Shown here piece after piece: positions 16,649 to 25,466 of a stretch of DNA of 43,555 nt. This stretch comes from CAZOOK01 sp964581385 (GTDB taxonomy: Bacteria; Pseudomonadota; Gammaproteobacteria; Nevskiales; Nevskiaceae): NCBI GenBank assembly GCA_964581385.1, contig CAZOOK010000041.1, forward strand, positions 1-43,555. Direction: 5' to 3'. The position numbers and the translations under genes are program-made. The stretch's first letter is position 1. The number at the start of each line of letters is the position of its first letter. The notes below the pieces were generated by a model. The model worked only from the letters and a program-made list of their open reading frames with translations. It was not told where the DNA came from and ran no database searches.

Positions 16649-17967
16649 ATTGACTCCTGCAGCATGCGTTTGAGCGACTCCATTGCTCGTAAACGCGGTG
16701 TCGTTTCAGTCATTGATTGCGTCAGAAAATCCCTGATCATCGGTGTGACGCGCAACGCGATATCGAGAGCCTTGTTGGCACCGGATTTATAACCGCCAAG
16801 CTCGACCAGATCTTTCGATTCTTCGTATAGAGCCAGGTTTCTGACCGCATCCGATACCACCTTGAGATCTTCCGCACTCGCGAGGTGCGGCAACAGACGG
16901 CTCAGGCTTTTCAGAATGTCGATTGGCGGATATCGCCCCTGATTCGCGATTTCACGCGAAAGCACGATATGCCCGTCAAGAATCGCGCGCGTGTTATCGG
17001 CGATCGGTTCATTGAGATCGTCGCCTTCGACGAGCACGGTGTAAAAACCAGTGATCTTGCCTTCGCCTTCCTCGCCAGGCCCCGCGCGCTCAAGCAGACG
17101 GGGCAGCGCACCGAATACGGAGGGCGTATAGCCACGCGACGTAGGCGGTTCGCCCACCGCCAGACCGACCTCGCGGCGGGCCATTGCGAACCGTGTCAGC
17201 GAATCGACGAACAATGCCACCGCCAAACCCTGGTCACGAAAATACTCGGCGATCGCAGTTGCCGCAAAAGCCGCATGCGAACGCATCAATGCACTCTGCT
17301 CAGCCGTGGCAACGACGATCACCGATTTGCTGAGTGCGTTACCGAGGTGGAATTCAATAAACTCCCGCACTTCACGACCGCGCTCACCGATCAGCGCGAC
17401 GACATTGACGTCGGCGCCACTGCTGCGGGCGATCATTCCAAGGAGCGAGCTCTTGCCGATACCACTGCCGGCAAAAATGCCGATGCGTTGCCCCTGACCG
17501 ATCGTCAGAAACGTATCGACGGCACGTACTTTGGTCTCGAATATTTTCGCAATACGTGCGCGGCGTACCGGATTGAGCGGTGGTGCATACAGCGGCCGGA
17601 GCTGCTCCGCTTCCGGTGCAGGACGTCCATCCATCGGTACGCCGAAGGGATCGATGACGCGCCCCAACAACTGCTTGCTGACCGGCAGCTTGGCGACCCG
17701 ACCGGTCGCTACTACCTCGCTGCCCGGACGAATCCCGTGGAGGTCTCCATAAGGGACCAACAGCACATTGCCGTCACGGAAACCGGCGGTTTCCGCCAGC
17801 ACCGGCTGCAGATGACCGGGCGCATAGACTTCACACAGCTCGCCAAGCGCCACGTCAGGTCCTGTCGACACCAGCACCGACCCGGCATACTCGCGCACCT
17901 TCCCCAGACGCGGAACAAGTTCGCGCGTGCGTACCGCGGAAACATAGCGTGCCGAGTTCATGGTCAT
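16645..17967 (-). CDS. fliI: Flagellum-specific export ATPase FliI
   Basis: The 440-residue ATPase has a Walker A motif (GIFAGSGIGKSSLLG, about residue 162), the GERGREVREF motif, Walker B (VALFVDSLTRFA) and the GxxxGEPPTSRGYTPSVF loop typical of type III ATPases. It unfolds and delivers substrates to the export gate in complex with FliH and FliJ. The frame extends to 18042 inside fliH, but the ATG at 17967, four bases after the fliH stop, gives the family-typical length and N-terminus (SARYVSAVRTRELVPRLGKV). All catalytic motifs are intact, so active secretion is expected. Confidence 0.95.
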   Translation of the reverse strand: MTMNSARYVSAVRTRELVPRLGKVREYAGSVLVSTGPDVALGELCEVYAPGHLQPVLAETAGFRDGNVLLVPYGDLHGIRPGSEVVATGRVAKLPVSKQLLGRVIDPFGVPMDGRPAPEAEQLRPLYAPPLNPVRRARIAKIFETKVRAVDTFLTIGQGQRIGIFAGSGIGKSSLLGMIARSSGADVNVVALIGERGREVREFIEFHLGNALSKSVIVVATAEQSALMRSHAAFAATAIAEYFRDQGLAVALFVDSLTRFAMARREVGLAVGEPPTSRGYTPSVFGALPRLLERAGPGEEGEGKITGFYTVLVEGDDLNEPIADNTRAILDGHIVLSREIANQGRYPPIDILKSLSRLLPHLASAEDLKVVSDAVRNLALYEESKDLVELGGYKSGANKALDIALRVTPMIRDFLTQSMTETTPRLRAMESLKRMLQESM

Positions 17968-17971
17968 GGCA

Positions 17972-18697
17972 TCACCGACCGGCGGCTCTCGTTTCGAGCA
18001 GCACTTTGCGCAGACGGTCGATCTGCGTTTCGATCCGTGCATCCAGTGAGCCGCGGCTGGTTTCGACGATGCATCCGCCCAACATCACGCGGGGATCTTC
18101 GACCAGTCGGATTTTCCGATGCTCGTCCTCCAGCGCGATGATGAACGGCTCCGCGATCAGTGCCTCGTAATCATCGGATTTCACGCGGACGACAATAGGC
18201 TCCGCATCATTGGATTCATCTCTGCGGATGTCGGCCACGATCTCGGCGATCAGATCAAGAGAAGCCCGCTTGTCGCCGAGCATACGGCTGATCGCCGCAA
18301 ATGCGATCGCGACAGCATCATCTTCGGCACGGTCCAGACTCTCGGCTTGCGCATCCTCGAACGCTGCGATCACACGCTCCAACCGTTCCACGCGTGCGCC
18401 CCACTCGTCCTGAACCGATTTCAAAGCAGCCTGATGTCCTGCTTTGTAGCCACGCTCGCGTGCCTCCGCTTCGGCATCGGCGATCGCGGTATTGGGCGCC
18501 GCCGCAGCGCGCGCACCCGCAGGCGTGCCGGCAATCGCCGCAACGGCAACGGCAGCCGAATCGAATCCGCGTAAAGCGGGCGCAAGCCGATTACCTTCGC
18601 TCTCGGCATGCCTCGACTCTGCATCAGCCGCTCCGGGAAGCGTTACCGGACGCGCATTGAATGTCGGTGCCTTTACGATTCTCGCCATCGTCGTCAT
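17972..18697 (-). CDS. fliH: Flagellar assembly protein FliH
   Basis: The 241-residue protein has an Ala/Pro-rich N-terminus, a central helical segment (ARERGYKAGHQAALKSV) and the conserved FliH/SctL C-terminal domain (VEDPRVMLGGCIVETSRGSL, then DARIETQIDRL). FliH dimers bind and restrain the ATPase FliI and tether it to FliN. The ATG at 18697 overlaps the stop of the fliG-like gene (ATGA). Confidence 0.92.
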   Translation of the reverse strand: MTTMARIVKAPTFNARPVTLPGAADAESRHAESEGNRLAPALRGFDSAAVAVAAIAGTPAGARAAAAPNTAIADAEAEARERGYKAGHQAALKSVQDEWGARVERLERVIAAFEDAQAESLDRAEDDAVAIAFAAISRMLGDKRASLDLIAEIVADIRRDESNDAEPIVVRVKSDDYEALIAEPFIIALEDEHRKIRLVEDPRVMLGGCIVETSRGSLDARIETQIDRLRKVLLETRAAGR

Positions 18698-19221
18698 CTC
18701 GAAACTGAAGGCGTATCCATCAAAACTTCAAAGCGATGACCCGCGTCGGCGGATTCCGCGCGTTGCCTGCGCAACACCTCGGCAAGCTCGTGCAACAACC
18801 AATTCGCGAATCGCGGTCGAGGCTGACCACCGGCGCGCGCGCGCTCATCCTCCAAATATTTACGCGAATCCGCAGGCAACGCCGCCATCACAGACTGCGT
18901 CCACGGCCAGCGCCACTGCGACAGAATGAGTGCCACACAGGGAGATGGCAGCTGCACCAGCAGCGCCACGATAATTTTTGGTTCGGCAGCATTCAGCAGC
19001 GCCTCGTCCTGCGAAAGTTCTTCGGGCTCCGGCATATTGCTTTTGACGGGAGCCGGAGCGCTGTCGAGAGCCGAAACGGCCGGCAGGGCATCGGCGGCGC
19101 CGCGCTCCAGCAGTGCAGTCAGTCTGCGTCGCTCAGGGTCACCCAGCTGCGCCAGCAACCAGCGACGATCCGCCGGATGCAGCGCGGGCAACCCCGCTAC
19201 GAGCTCTGCGGAAATGCTCAT
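18694..19221 (-). CDS. Short, degenerate FliG-like protein lacking the torque domain
   Basis: The gene lies exactly where fliG belongs (fliF, fliG, fliH), with ATGA overlaps on both sides, but encodes only 175 residues against about 330 in normal FliG. Residues ~80-125 (EPKIIVALLVQLPSPCVALI, then MAALPADSR) resemble the FliG middle domain around its EHPQ motif, and the first 45 may be a reduced N-domain that binds FliF. After residue ~130 there is only WLLHELAEVLRRQ and a short tail. The C-terminal domain with the charged residues that contact the MotA stator is missing. No frameshift or premature stop is apparent: the next gene starts in the stop codon, so the short form looks maintained. 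Homology to FliG is tentative. Confidence 0.6.
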   Translation of the reverse strand: MSISAELVAGLPALHPADRRWLLAQLGDPERRRLTALLERGAADALPAVSALDSAPAPVKSNMPEPEELSQDEALLNAAEPKIIVALLVQLPSPCVALILSQWRWPWTQSVMAALPADSRKYLEDERARAGGQPRPRFANWLLHELAEVLRRQRAESADAGHRFEVLMDTPSVSR

Positions 19222-20681
19222 CCGGAGACCTGGCCAGGATCTTTTTCCTGGCGCAGCCAATCCCTGATTTTACCGAGCAACAATTCTCTTTCTGTAGCGG
19301 TAAGGCGCGTTCCTTCTTCGCGCGATCGGCGGCCAGCCCAAAACGCGATAACGATGCCGCACAGTCCGATCAGAATTGCTGGTATCAGCATCTGCCTCAG
19401 GGGCGGCCTGTTCGCTTTTTGTTCCGTGGCAGTGGAATCTGCTGATAACGGATGAGAGCCGCCCAAGCTACCGTCTGAGCCTTGCGCACTGAATCCAGCC
19501 CGCATCGTCGCGGCCTGTACCGTAATGACGTCACCGCGCTCGGCGTTTGCTCCAATGGCACCCGATATCAACTCCCGCAACTCTTCCACACTCAGATTCT
19601 GAGGTGAGCCGTTCGGCACCACCACGCTCACGGAAAGCCGCTCGATGGCACCCGGCACCTCTTCGATCTGCTGATGTACGCGATCGATTCCATACTCACC
19701 ACTTGCCGCCTGGGATGCCGGAGCGGTCACGGGTGCGGGCGGCGGCGGCGTGGCGGATGCCGGCATAGGGGAAGCAGGCGGGACATGTACAACAGGGATT
19801 GATGCGGAGCCACGCTGATGTGCGATGGCCGGTTGCATGATCGCTTTCGGCAATGTCTCATCACGCACCGAACTGACGTGATCGAGTCGCAGAGCGGCGT
19901 CCACGCTCACCGTCACCGAGCCGGGTGGATATAGCGGAACGAGCACGTCGTAAATCTTCGCTGCGAGATAGGTTTCAATGGCCTCTTGGGCCTTGATCCG
20001 GCCATGCATCGCGTTCGATGACGGCTCCTCATCCGCATCATCGCGGGGTGACAGATCGATTCCTCGGTAATCGTGAATCGATACCATGTCGGACTTGAGC
20101 TGCGGCACCGCATAGGCAACCAGCTCACGAATGCCGGCGATCTGCTTGGGTGACAGGGATTTTCCGGGCGCGAGCATGAGGGTGACGGACGCTTTGGGTT
20201 GGTCCTTGTCGCGCTGAAACAAGGTTGATTCCGGCAAAACCAGATGCAACCTTGCGTAACGCACACCATCCAGCGCCATGATGGTCCGTGTCAGCTCGCC
20301 TTCGAGTCCACGCTCATAGTTAATGCGCTGCGAAAATTCGGTCATGCCGAAATCGGAATTATCGAAAACCTCGAATCCTTTCGGCTGACGCGGCGCAGCT
20401 CCCGAATCAACCAGCACGGCTTTCAATTTGTCGCGCTGCTCTTCTGGAACCAGAATGCGCCCCGAGCCAGGTTCCACTTTGTACGCGGCGCCGGATGCAT
20501 CGAGCCGGGCGATGATGGACGCGTTATCTCCAGTTGCTCCATCGGACAACAGCGGCACATAGCTTTCACGCAATGCGAAGTAAGCAAATACTGCCGTCAG
20601 CACCAGAATCCCGGCAACTCCCGCTCCCAGATAGAGGCGCCGCGATGCTTCGAGTTGTCTCCACCACTCTATAACCTTCAA
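19218..20681 (-). CDS. fliF: Flagellar MS-ring protein FliF
   Basis: The 487-residue product has an N-terminal membrane helix (LYLGAGVAGILVLTAVFAYF), the SctJ/FliF ring-building domains (GFEVFDNSDFGMTEFSQRIN and EGELTRTIMALDGVRYARLH), and a C-terminal membrane helix (LIPAILIGLCGIVIAFWAG) followed by a short cytoplasmic tail that would bind FliG. FliF forms the membrane base of the basal body. The start is TTG at 20681 with GGGGA seven bases upstream. It is somewhat short for FliF (about 550), mainly in the periplasmic linker. Confidence 0.94.
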   Translation of the reverse strand: MKVIEWWRQLEASRRLYLGAGVAGILVLTAVFAYFALRESYVPLLSDGATGDNASIIARLDASGAAYKVEPGSGRILVPEEQRDKLKAVLVDSGAAPRQPKGFEVFDNSDFGMTEFSQRINYERGLEGELTRTIMALDGVRYARLHLVLPESTLFQRDKDQPKASVTLMLAPGKSLSPKQIAGIRELVAYAVPQLKSDMVSIHDYRGIDLSPRDDADEEPSSNAMHGRIKAQEAIETYLAAKIYDVLVPLYPPGSVTVSVDAALRLDHVSSVRDETLPKAIMQPAIAHQRGSASIPVVHVPPASPMPASATPPPPAPVTAPASQAASGEYGIDRVHQQIEEVPGAIERLSVSVVVPNGSPQNLSVEELRELISGAIGANAERGDVITVQAATMRAGFSAQGSDGSLGGSHPLSADSTATEQKANRPPLRQMLIPAILIGLCGIVIAFWAGRRSREEGTRLTATERELLLGKIRDWLRQEKDPGQVSG

Positions 20682-20747
20682 CTGCGTTTCCCCTTGCTCT
20701 TCAAACCGAGATCAGATTTGCTTTTGCGATAACGCTCTTACGCATCG

Positions 20748-21047
20748 TCAAATCTGCATGCGCATCAGATCCTGATAGGCATCCACCAGACGATTTCGCA
20801 CCTGCACCAGTAGTCCCATCGATAGCCGCGCCGATTCCAGCGCAATCATCACGTCATGCAGATTGTCGGCATGTCCCAGTGCCAGTCCGCGCACCTGTGC
20901 ATCGGCAGCCTTGACGCTGTCATTCACTTCACCGACCATCTTTTCGGCAAGATCAAACGGACGTTGAGTCGCCGAGATACCGGCCTCCATGCCAGCGGGC
21001 GAGTTGACGCCGCTGACCGCTCCAACTGCGGCAATTGCGTCGGTCAT
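20748..21047 (-). CDS. fliE: Hook-basal body protein FliE
   Basis: The 99-residue protein has the FliE C-terminal helical signature (DVMIALESARLSMGLLVQVR, then RLVDAYQDLMRMQI). FliE joins the MS ring to the rod and is the first exported rod component. The ATG overlaps the flgC stop (ATGA). The length is typical. A 66-base gap separates it from fliF downstream, one of the larger gaps within this operon. Confidence 0.94.
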   Translation of the reverse strand: MTDAIAAVGAVSGVNSPAGMEAGISATQRPFDLAEKMVGEVNDSVKAADAQVRGLALGHADNLHDVMIALESARLSMGLLVQVRNRLVDAYQDLMRMQI

Positions 21048-21487
21048 GAATTTGGCGCTCCAATTTCAATCGCTTTCAGCGCCATCGTGCGCGCCGCATC
21101 CAATGCGCGGACATCCGCCTCGAACGCGCGTACGGATGACATTACCGTCACCATTTCCTCCACCGGATTGATCGCCGGCATCGCAACCAGGCCTTGCGCA
21201 TCAGCCTGCGGGTTGCCCGGATCCTGTTCGACGCGCGGAGCCACATTCATCGTCTGTACTTCGACGGCGCCGACACCGCGCAGTGATAGCGGACTGATCC
21301 CGTCGCCCAGCATGTCGTCGAAACGATTGGCTGGCGCCGCCACCACGCGCTGCGGCGCATAAGTTCGGCCATTCTGGGTTTTGGTTGCGTTGGCATTGGC
21401 GAGATTGGTCGCCGCTACTTCCAGACGCAGACGCTCCAGTCCCATGCCGGATGCACTGATCGCGAATGCTCTCGTATAGTCAGACAT
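21044..21487 (-). CDS. flgC: Proximal rod protein FlgC
   Basis: The 147-residue protein has the rod-family N-terminus (AFAISASGMGLERLRLEVAA, then TNLANANATKTQ) and C-terminal helix (NPVEEMVTVMSSVRAFEADV). FlgC forms part of the proximal rod with FlgB and FlgF. The ATG at 21487 shares a base with the flgB stop; a GTG three bases earlier is also in frame. Confidence 0.94.
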   Translation of the reverse strand: MSDYTRAFAISASGMGLERLRLEVAATNLANANATKTQNGRTYAPQRVVAAPANRFDDMLGDGISPLSLRGVGAVEVQTMNVAPRVEQDPGNPQADAQGLVAMPAINPVEEMVTVMSSVRAFEADVRALDAARTMALKAIEIGAPNS

Positions 21488-21876
21488 CACGCTTCCCCGG
21501 TAATCGCGACGCGGGTCAACGCGCCTTCGCGGTTGATCGCAGCAAGCATCGCCTCGTATTGCAAAGTGTTCTGGACCATAAGCGTCATCTCTTCGTCCAG
21601 CCGCTGATGACTATCCCCAAGTACTGGATCCGAGGGCCGCAACTCGGCATAGGGATGAACCTGCTCGACTAGCTTCGCCAACTGCGCATCACTGGAGCCG
21701 TCGGCCATAGCGGTGCGTAGGCCCTCAAGCTGCTCTTCGAAATTGAGCCGCAGCGGACGATAGGACTCTGTGCTGATATTGGCGATGTTGTTCGCCAGAA
21801 CCTGATGGCGGGCCGAATAAGCATCGAGCGCCATTGCGCCCAGCTGCATCGTCAAACCCTGAATTTCATCGATCAC
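21487..21876 (-). CDS. flgB: Proximal rod protein FlgB
   Basis: About 129 residues with the rod signature (ALDAYSARHQVLANNIANIS) and a C-terminal helix (LDEEMTLMVQNTLQYEAML). It is the first rod subunit above FliE. I place the start at GTG 21876, six bases after GGGGG; a TTG at 21894 is in frame but without a ribosome site. The DNA between flgI and flgB is only 34 bases. Confidence 0.92.
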   Translation of the reverse strand: MIDEIQGLTMQLGAMALDAYSARHQVLANNIANISTESYRPLRLNFEEQLEGLRTAMADGSSDAQLAKLVEQVHPYAELRPSDPVLGDSHQRLDEEMTLMVQNTLQYEAMLAAINREGALTRVAITGEA

Positions 21877-21910
21877 GCCGTACCCCCGTCGCAATGTGTC
21901 ATGTGCCGCT

Positions 21911-23077
21911 TCACTGAATGATGAGATCGGCGCGCAGAGATCCTGCGCGCTTGATCCCCTGTAGGATGGAAATCACATCCCGTGGCGAAACCTTGATTTT
22001 GTTAAGCGCGAAAACTAGATCGGCGACCGACGTACCGGCCGGCAGACTGACCACCGGATTTTCGCTTTCGCTGACCTTGATGTCCGCATCGGGAGTCACA
22101 GCAGTCCGCACTCCGCTACCTGCCCGTCCAAGAATCAATGGCTGCGACACCAGGAAATCAGTGGCAATGGTGACCTTGAGTTCGCCGTGCGTGACGGTCA
22201 CTTCACCAATGCGCACATCACCACCGCTGACGACAGTCCCGGTGCGCTCATTGATCACTACCCGCGCCACTTGATCGGGCATGACGGTAGCAGTTTCGAT
22301 CTGCTTGATGACACTCACCAGATCCGCGCGCTCGTCCGGCGTCAGGTGCACCAGAATGCGTGAAGCATCGACCGCCTGTGCACGAGCCATTTTTCCATCG
22401 TCGATTGCCGGCAGACGTGAGTTGAGCGCATCGGCGACACGCGCCGCGGTGGTGTAGTCCGGGTCATCGAGTACTACGTACATGTTGCCTGCCGAGCTCA
22501 CCACCGAAGAATGGACTGATTCTTCGAGCGTTGCGCCGCCCGGAATCTGCCCGACAGTTGGATGATTTTTCTGCACGACATTGCCGAACGCGTCGTACCG
22601 GAACCCCCCGACTGAAATCGGCCCCTGAGCGAGCGCATAAGTCTTGTCGTCCGGTCCCCGCAATGGCGCCATCATCAACGTGCCGCCCACTAGACTGCGC
22701 GCATCGCCGATCGACGCGACATTGACGTCAATCTTGTCGCCGGCGTTCGGAAATGCAGGCAGCGTTCCGGTAATGACGACCGCGGCAATGTTGCGCGAAG
22801 AAACCTGATCCGGCGTAATGCGAACTCCGAACCGGCTCAAAGTATTCGCGATCGACTGGACAGTCGGTCCACTGCGCGCGGTGTCACCGGTTCCGGCAAG
22901 TCCTACCACCAGACCATATCCCACCAGTGCGTTCTCGCGAATGCCATCAATGTGCGCAAGCTCTTTGATACGAATCGGTGCAGGATCAGGTGCTTTCTCG
23001 ACCGTCGCCAGCGCGGGTGTGACCTGCCCAAGCACAATGGCCAGACACAGCATTGTTTCTCGCAGATTTACGATCAT
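21911..23077 (-). CDS. flgI: Flagellar P-ring protein FlgI
   Basis: The 388-residue protein has a Sec signal peptide (LRETMLCLAIVLGQVTPALA) and the FlgI core (RIKELAHIDGIRENALVGYG, then GLVVGLAGTGD and many conserved blocks to the end). It forms the bushing in the peptidoglycan layer. The ATG at 23077 has GGGA eight bases upstream. The length is typical. Its retention means the device is expected to cross the cell wall. Confidence 0.95.
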   Translation of the reverse strand: MIVNLRETMLCLAIVLGQVTPALATVEKAPDPAPIRIKELAHIDGIRENALVGYGLVVGLAGTGDTARSGPTVQSIANTLSRFGVRITPDQVSSRNIAAVVITGTLPAFPNAGDKIDVNVASIGDARSLVGGTLMMAPLRGPDDKTYALAQGPISVGGFRYDAFGNVVQKNHPTVGQIPGGATLEESVHSSVVSSAGNMYVVLDDPDYTTAARVADALNSRLPAIDDGKMARAQAVDASRILVHLTPDERADLVSVIKQIETATVMPDQVARVVINERTGTVVSGGDVRIGEVTVTHGELKVTIATDFLVSQPLILGRAGSGVRTAVTPDADIKVSESENPVVSLPAGTSVADLVFALNKIKVSPRDVISILQGIKRAGSLRADLIIQ

Positions 23078-23079
23078 CG

Positions 23080-23664
23080 TCAAAGTCCCAACCAGCTCAG
23101 CAGCCGCGAAATCCAGCTTTCGTCCTGACTCCGATCGACAAAGCCGCGTCCGGTATAAGTGATGTCCGCATTGGTCAGCCGTGTCGAGAGCACGATGTTG
23201 TCCGCCGACACATCGATCGGCCGCACGACGCCCGCCACAGAAATAGTCTGCGTTTCGCCGTTGACCGTGATTTTCTGTGTACCGTAGACAGCAAGGTCAC
23301 CATTGGCGGCCACTTCCTGAACCCGCACCGAGATCTGCGCCTGCAAGCTGCCCGTGCGATTGGTCGCACCCTTGCCGGCGAAATTGTGCTTGGCATCTGC
23401 TCCAAACGAGTGCTGCTGGAGGATGCCGTTGGTGTTTCCGCTGAGGCCGGTATCGCGCGTCGTCGATGAATCCGCTTCGCTCTGGGCGCTGGAGTTTTCG
23501 ACGATCATCACCGTCAATGCATCACCCACCCGGAACGAGCGCGTGTCCGAAGTCAGTGCCTGATATGCGTCTTGCTTGTACAAACTGGCCGCGGACGCAA
23601 ATTCAGCGCTCACCGACAGTCCAGCGCAGAGCACAGCAACCCAAATCGATCTTTTCCTGCTCAT
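23080..23664 (-). CDS. flgH: Flagellar L-ring protein FlgH, without an evident lipobox
   Basis: The 194-residue protein shows the FlgH core (RSFRVGDALTVMIVENSSAQ, VVRPIDVSADNIVLSTRLTN, and DITYTGRGFVDRSQ) and should form the outer-membrane ring. The signal peptide (VAVLCAGLSVSAEFASA) looks like an ordinary type I signal cut after ASA. The only cysteine follows VAVL and is a poor lipobox, whereas classical FlgH is a lipoprotein with a [LVI]xGC box. The N-terminal region before the core is also short. ATGA overlaps with flgA and a 3-base gap to flgI keep it tightly coupled. Confidence 0.92.
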   Translation of the reverse strand: MSRKRSIWVAVLCAGLSVSAEFASAASLYKQDAYQALTSDTRSFRVGDALTVMIVENSSAQSEADSSTTRDTGLSGNTNGILQQHSFGADAKHNFAGKGATNRTGSLQAQISVRVQEVAANGDLAVYGTQKITVNGETQTISVAGVVRPIDVSADNIVLSTRLTNADITYTGRGFVDRSQDESWISRLLSWLGL

Positions 23665-24620
23665 GGCATTACCCTGACCATACCGGGGCCATTGACCTCA
23701 CCCATCACGTCTTGGTCGCTGCGACCATTACGCACGCGCACACGATCACCGATATAGCCCGATTGCAGGGCCGTCGCGGACACTTCGATCCGAATTTCTC
23801 CGGATTGATATTGCAACGACACCGGTCTGCCCGCGATTACTTGCGGCGCGCGCACCAGCATCTCCCGCGTCAACACGCTTCCTTCCGGCAGCGGCGCTTT
23901 GCTGACGTAACCATCGAAATTGAAATCCTCCGGCAGAGGTTCACCGGCCAGTTGAGTCACGTCGACCAACTCCCGACGTTTACCAACCGCGGCCACATCG
24001 CCTCCCGCATGCAGCTCCGCTGTGGTCGTCCAGGCCGGAGCGGAAGCCTGAACGTCGAACCACACTGGATAGCTCCAACCGAGCTCATCAGGCGCCTGCA
24101 CCAATACCTGTACCGCCATACGTCGGCGTGGTATTCCTTGTGCCGGCACGTTGAACTTGAACGTGGCGCCAGCCGTAACTTCAATTGGGCGAAATTCGGT
24201 TTTGACCGGTGTGACCACGACATTGACGTAGTGATCGACCAGCGTTTCTTGAAGCGTCTGCTGAGCGCGACGTATGAGATCGTTCATATTCGCAGGCACG
24301 CCTTTCAGGACTACCGCAGTCGTATCTGCACCTTCCAGTTGCAGTGTGCAACGCTGAAGCACTGGCGCGGATGCCATCTGCGCCTCAATCTCATCGCGAC
24401 GCAGAATCTGCGGAATTCCGGGCATGGCTGTCTGCAGCAGAATCAATGTCGCCATGTACCGCGCACAATCCGCATCCCTGGAATCGATATGGGCGACGTC
24501 GGCGAGCGAAACTGGAACATGCGTAACGCGCACGGACTGCTGCAGCGTAGCCGTCACCACCGGCGGCAGCGCGGCAGCAGGCATGGACAGCACCATGGCA
24601 GTCATGAGAAGAACACGCAT
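23661..24620 (-). CDS. flgA: P-ring assembly chaperone FlgA
   Basis: The 319-residue periplasmic protein has a signal peptide (RVLLMTAMVLSMPAAA) and a C-terminal SAF/ChapFlgA domain (REMLVRAPQVIAGRPVSLQY, EIRIEVSATALQSGYIGDRV). It assists FlgI polymerisation around the rod. It is ~100 residues longer than the enterobacterial protein because of an extended N-terminal region, as in several other gammaproteobacteria. Confidence 0.92.
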   Translation of the reverse strand: MRVLLMTAMVLSMPAAALPPVVTATLQQSVRVTHVPVSLADVAHIDSRDADCARYMATLILLQTAMPGIPQILRRDEIEAQMASAPVLQRCTLQLEGADTTAVVLKGVPANMNDLIRRAQQTLQETLVDHYVNVVVTPVKTEFRPIEVTAGATFKFNVPAQGIPRRRMAVQVLVQAPDELGWSYPVWFDVQASAPAWTTTAELHAGGDVAAVGKRRELVDVTQLAGEPLPEDFNFDGYVSKAPLPEGSVLTREMLVRAPQVIAGRPVSLQYQSGEIRIEVSATALQSGYIGDRVRVRNGRSDQDVMGEVNGPGMVRVMP

Positions 24621-24658
24621 GGAATCTGGTTTACTGGATTTTGCACGGGCCTGATACG

Positions 24659-25435
24659 TTAGCGGCGCAAATTCACAATCGAGTTCATTACATCGTCTGA
24701 AATCTGCACCACGCGCGAATTGAGCTGATATGCGCGCTGAGCAACGACCAGACTCAGCAATTCGCTGTTGAGATCGACGTTCGAAGATTCCTGATAACCC
24801 TGACTGAAAGTACCGACACCATCCTGTCCCGGTGTCGCGTAATACGGTTGTCCGGATGCGTCGGTGGCGGCATAAAGTCCATCGCCGATCGAGCGCAATC
24901 CACCGACATTAACGAAATTCGCCAGATCGATCTGTCCGAGCTGCACCGGCTGTGTTTGATCCGGCACCACTGCGGTAACGGTTCCGTCCTGTGCCACCGT
25001 CACCTGCGTTGCGTCGCTGGGAATTCTGATTTTGGAAACCAGGTTGTATCCATTCGTGGTTTGGAGTTCTCCATTGGAATCCATTTGGAGCGCGCCCAGC
25101 CGGGTGTAGTAACGGTTGCCAGCGCTATCTGTCACTTCCAAAAATCCGCCGCCCTGAATCGCGAGATCCATCTGATTGCCGGTTTTGATCAGATTACCTG
25201 CAGTGAAAACGGTATCGGTCTTGCCGATGGCGGTTCCCAGTCCGACCTGATTCGAACTCGGATCGAGCGTAAGCGGCGCTGCAGCGTTCAATCGCCGATA
25301 GAAGAGATCCTCGAACGTCACGCGTCCCTTCTTAAACGCGGTCGTGTTGATGTTCGAAACGTTGTTGGCAATGGTGTCTATAAACACCTGTTGGGCGTTC
25401 ATACCCGTGGCGCCGATATAAAATGAGTCAATCAT
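24659..25435 (-). CDS. flgG: Distal rod protein FlgG
   Basis: The 258-residue protein shows typical FlgG features: SFYIGATGMNAQQVFIDTIA and NNVSNINTTAFKKGRVTFED at the N-terminus, a QMDLAIQGGGFLEV box, and LLSLVVAQRAYQLNSRVVQI at the C-terminus. FlgG forms the distal rod between the proximal rod and the hook. The length is normal. It lies 31 bases after flgF. Confidence 0.95.
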   Translation of the reverse strand: MIDSFYIGATGMNAQQVFIDTIANNVSNINTTAFKKGRVTFEDLFYRRLNAAAPLTLDPSSNQVGLGTAIGKTDTVFTAGNLIKTGNQMDLAIQGGGFLEVTDSAGNRYYTRLGALQMDSNGELQTTNGYNLVSKIRIPSDATQVTVAQDGTVTAVVPDQTQPVQLGQIDLANFVNVGGLRSIGDGLYAATDASGQPYYATPGQDGVGTFSQGYQESSNVDLNSELLSLVVAQRAYQLNSRVVQISDDVMNSIVNLRR

Positions 25436-25466
25436 TGTGTTCCCCTGATCCGCTTAATCAATTGTG

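Noticed and set aside
16885..18141. 418-codon plus-strand frame opposite fliI
   Set aside because: It mirrors the well-supported ATPase gene, and its composition is typical of an antisense frame.
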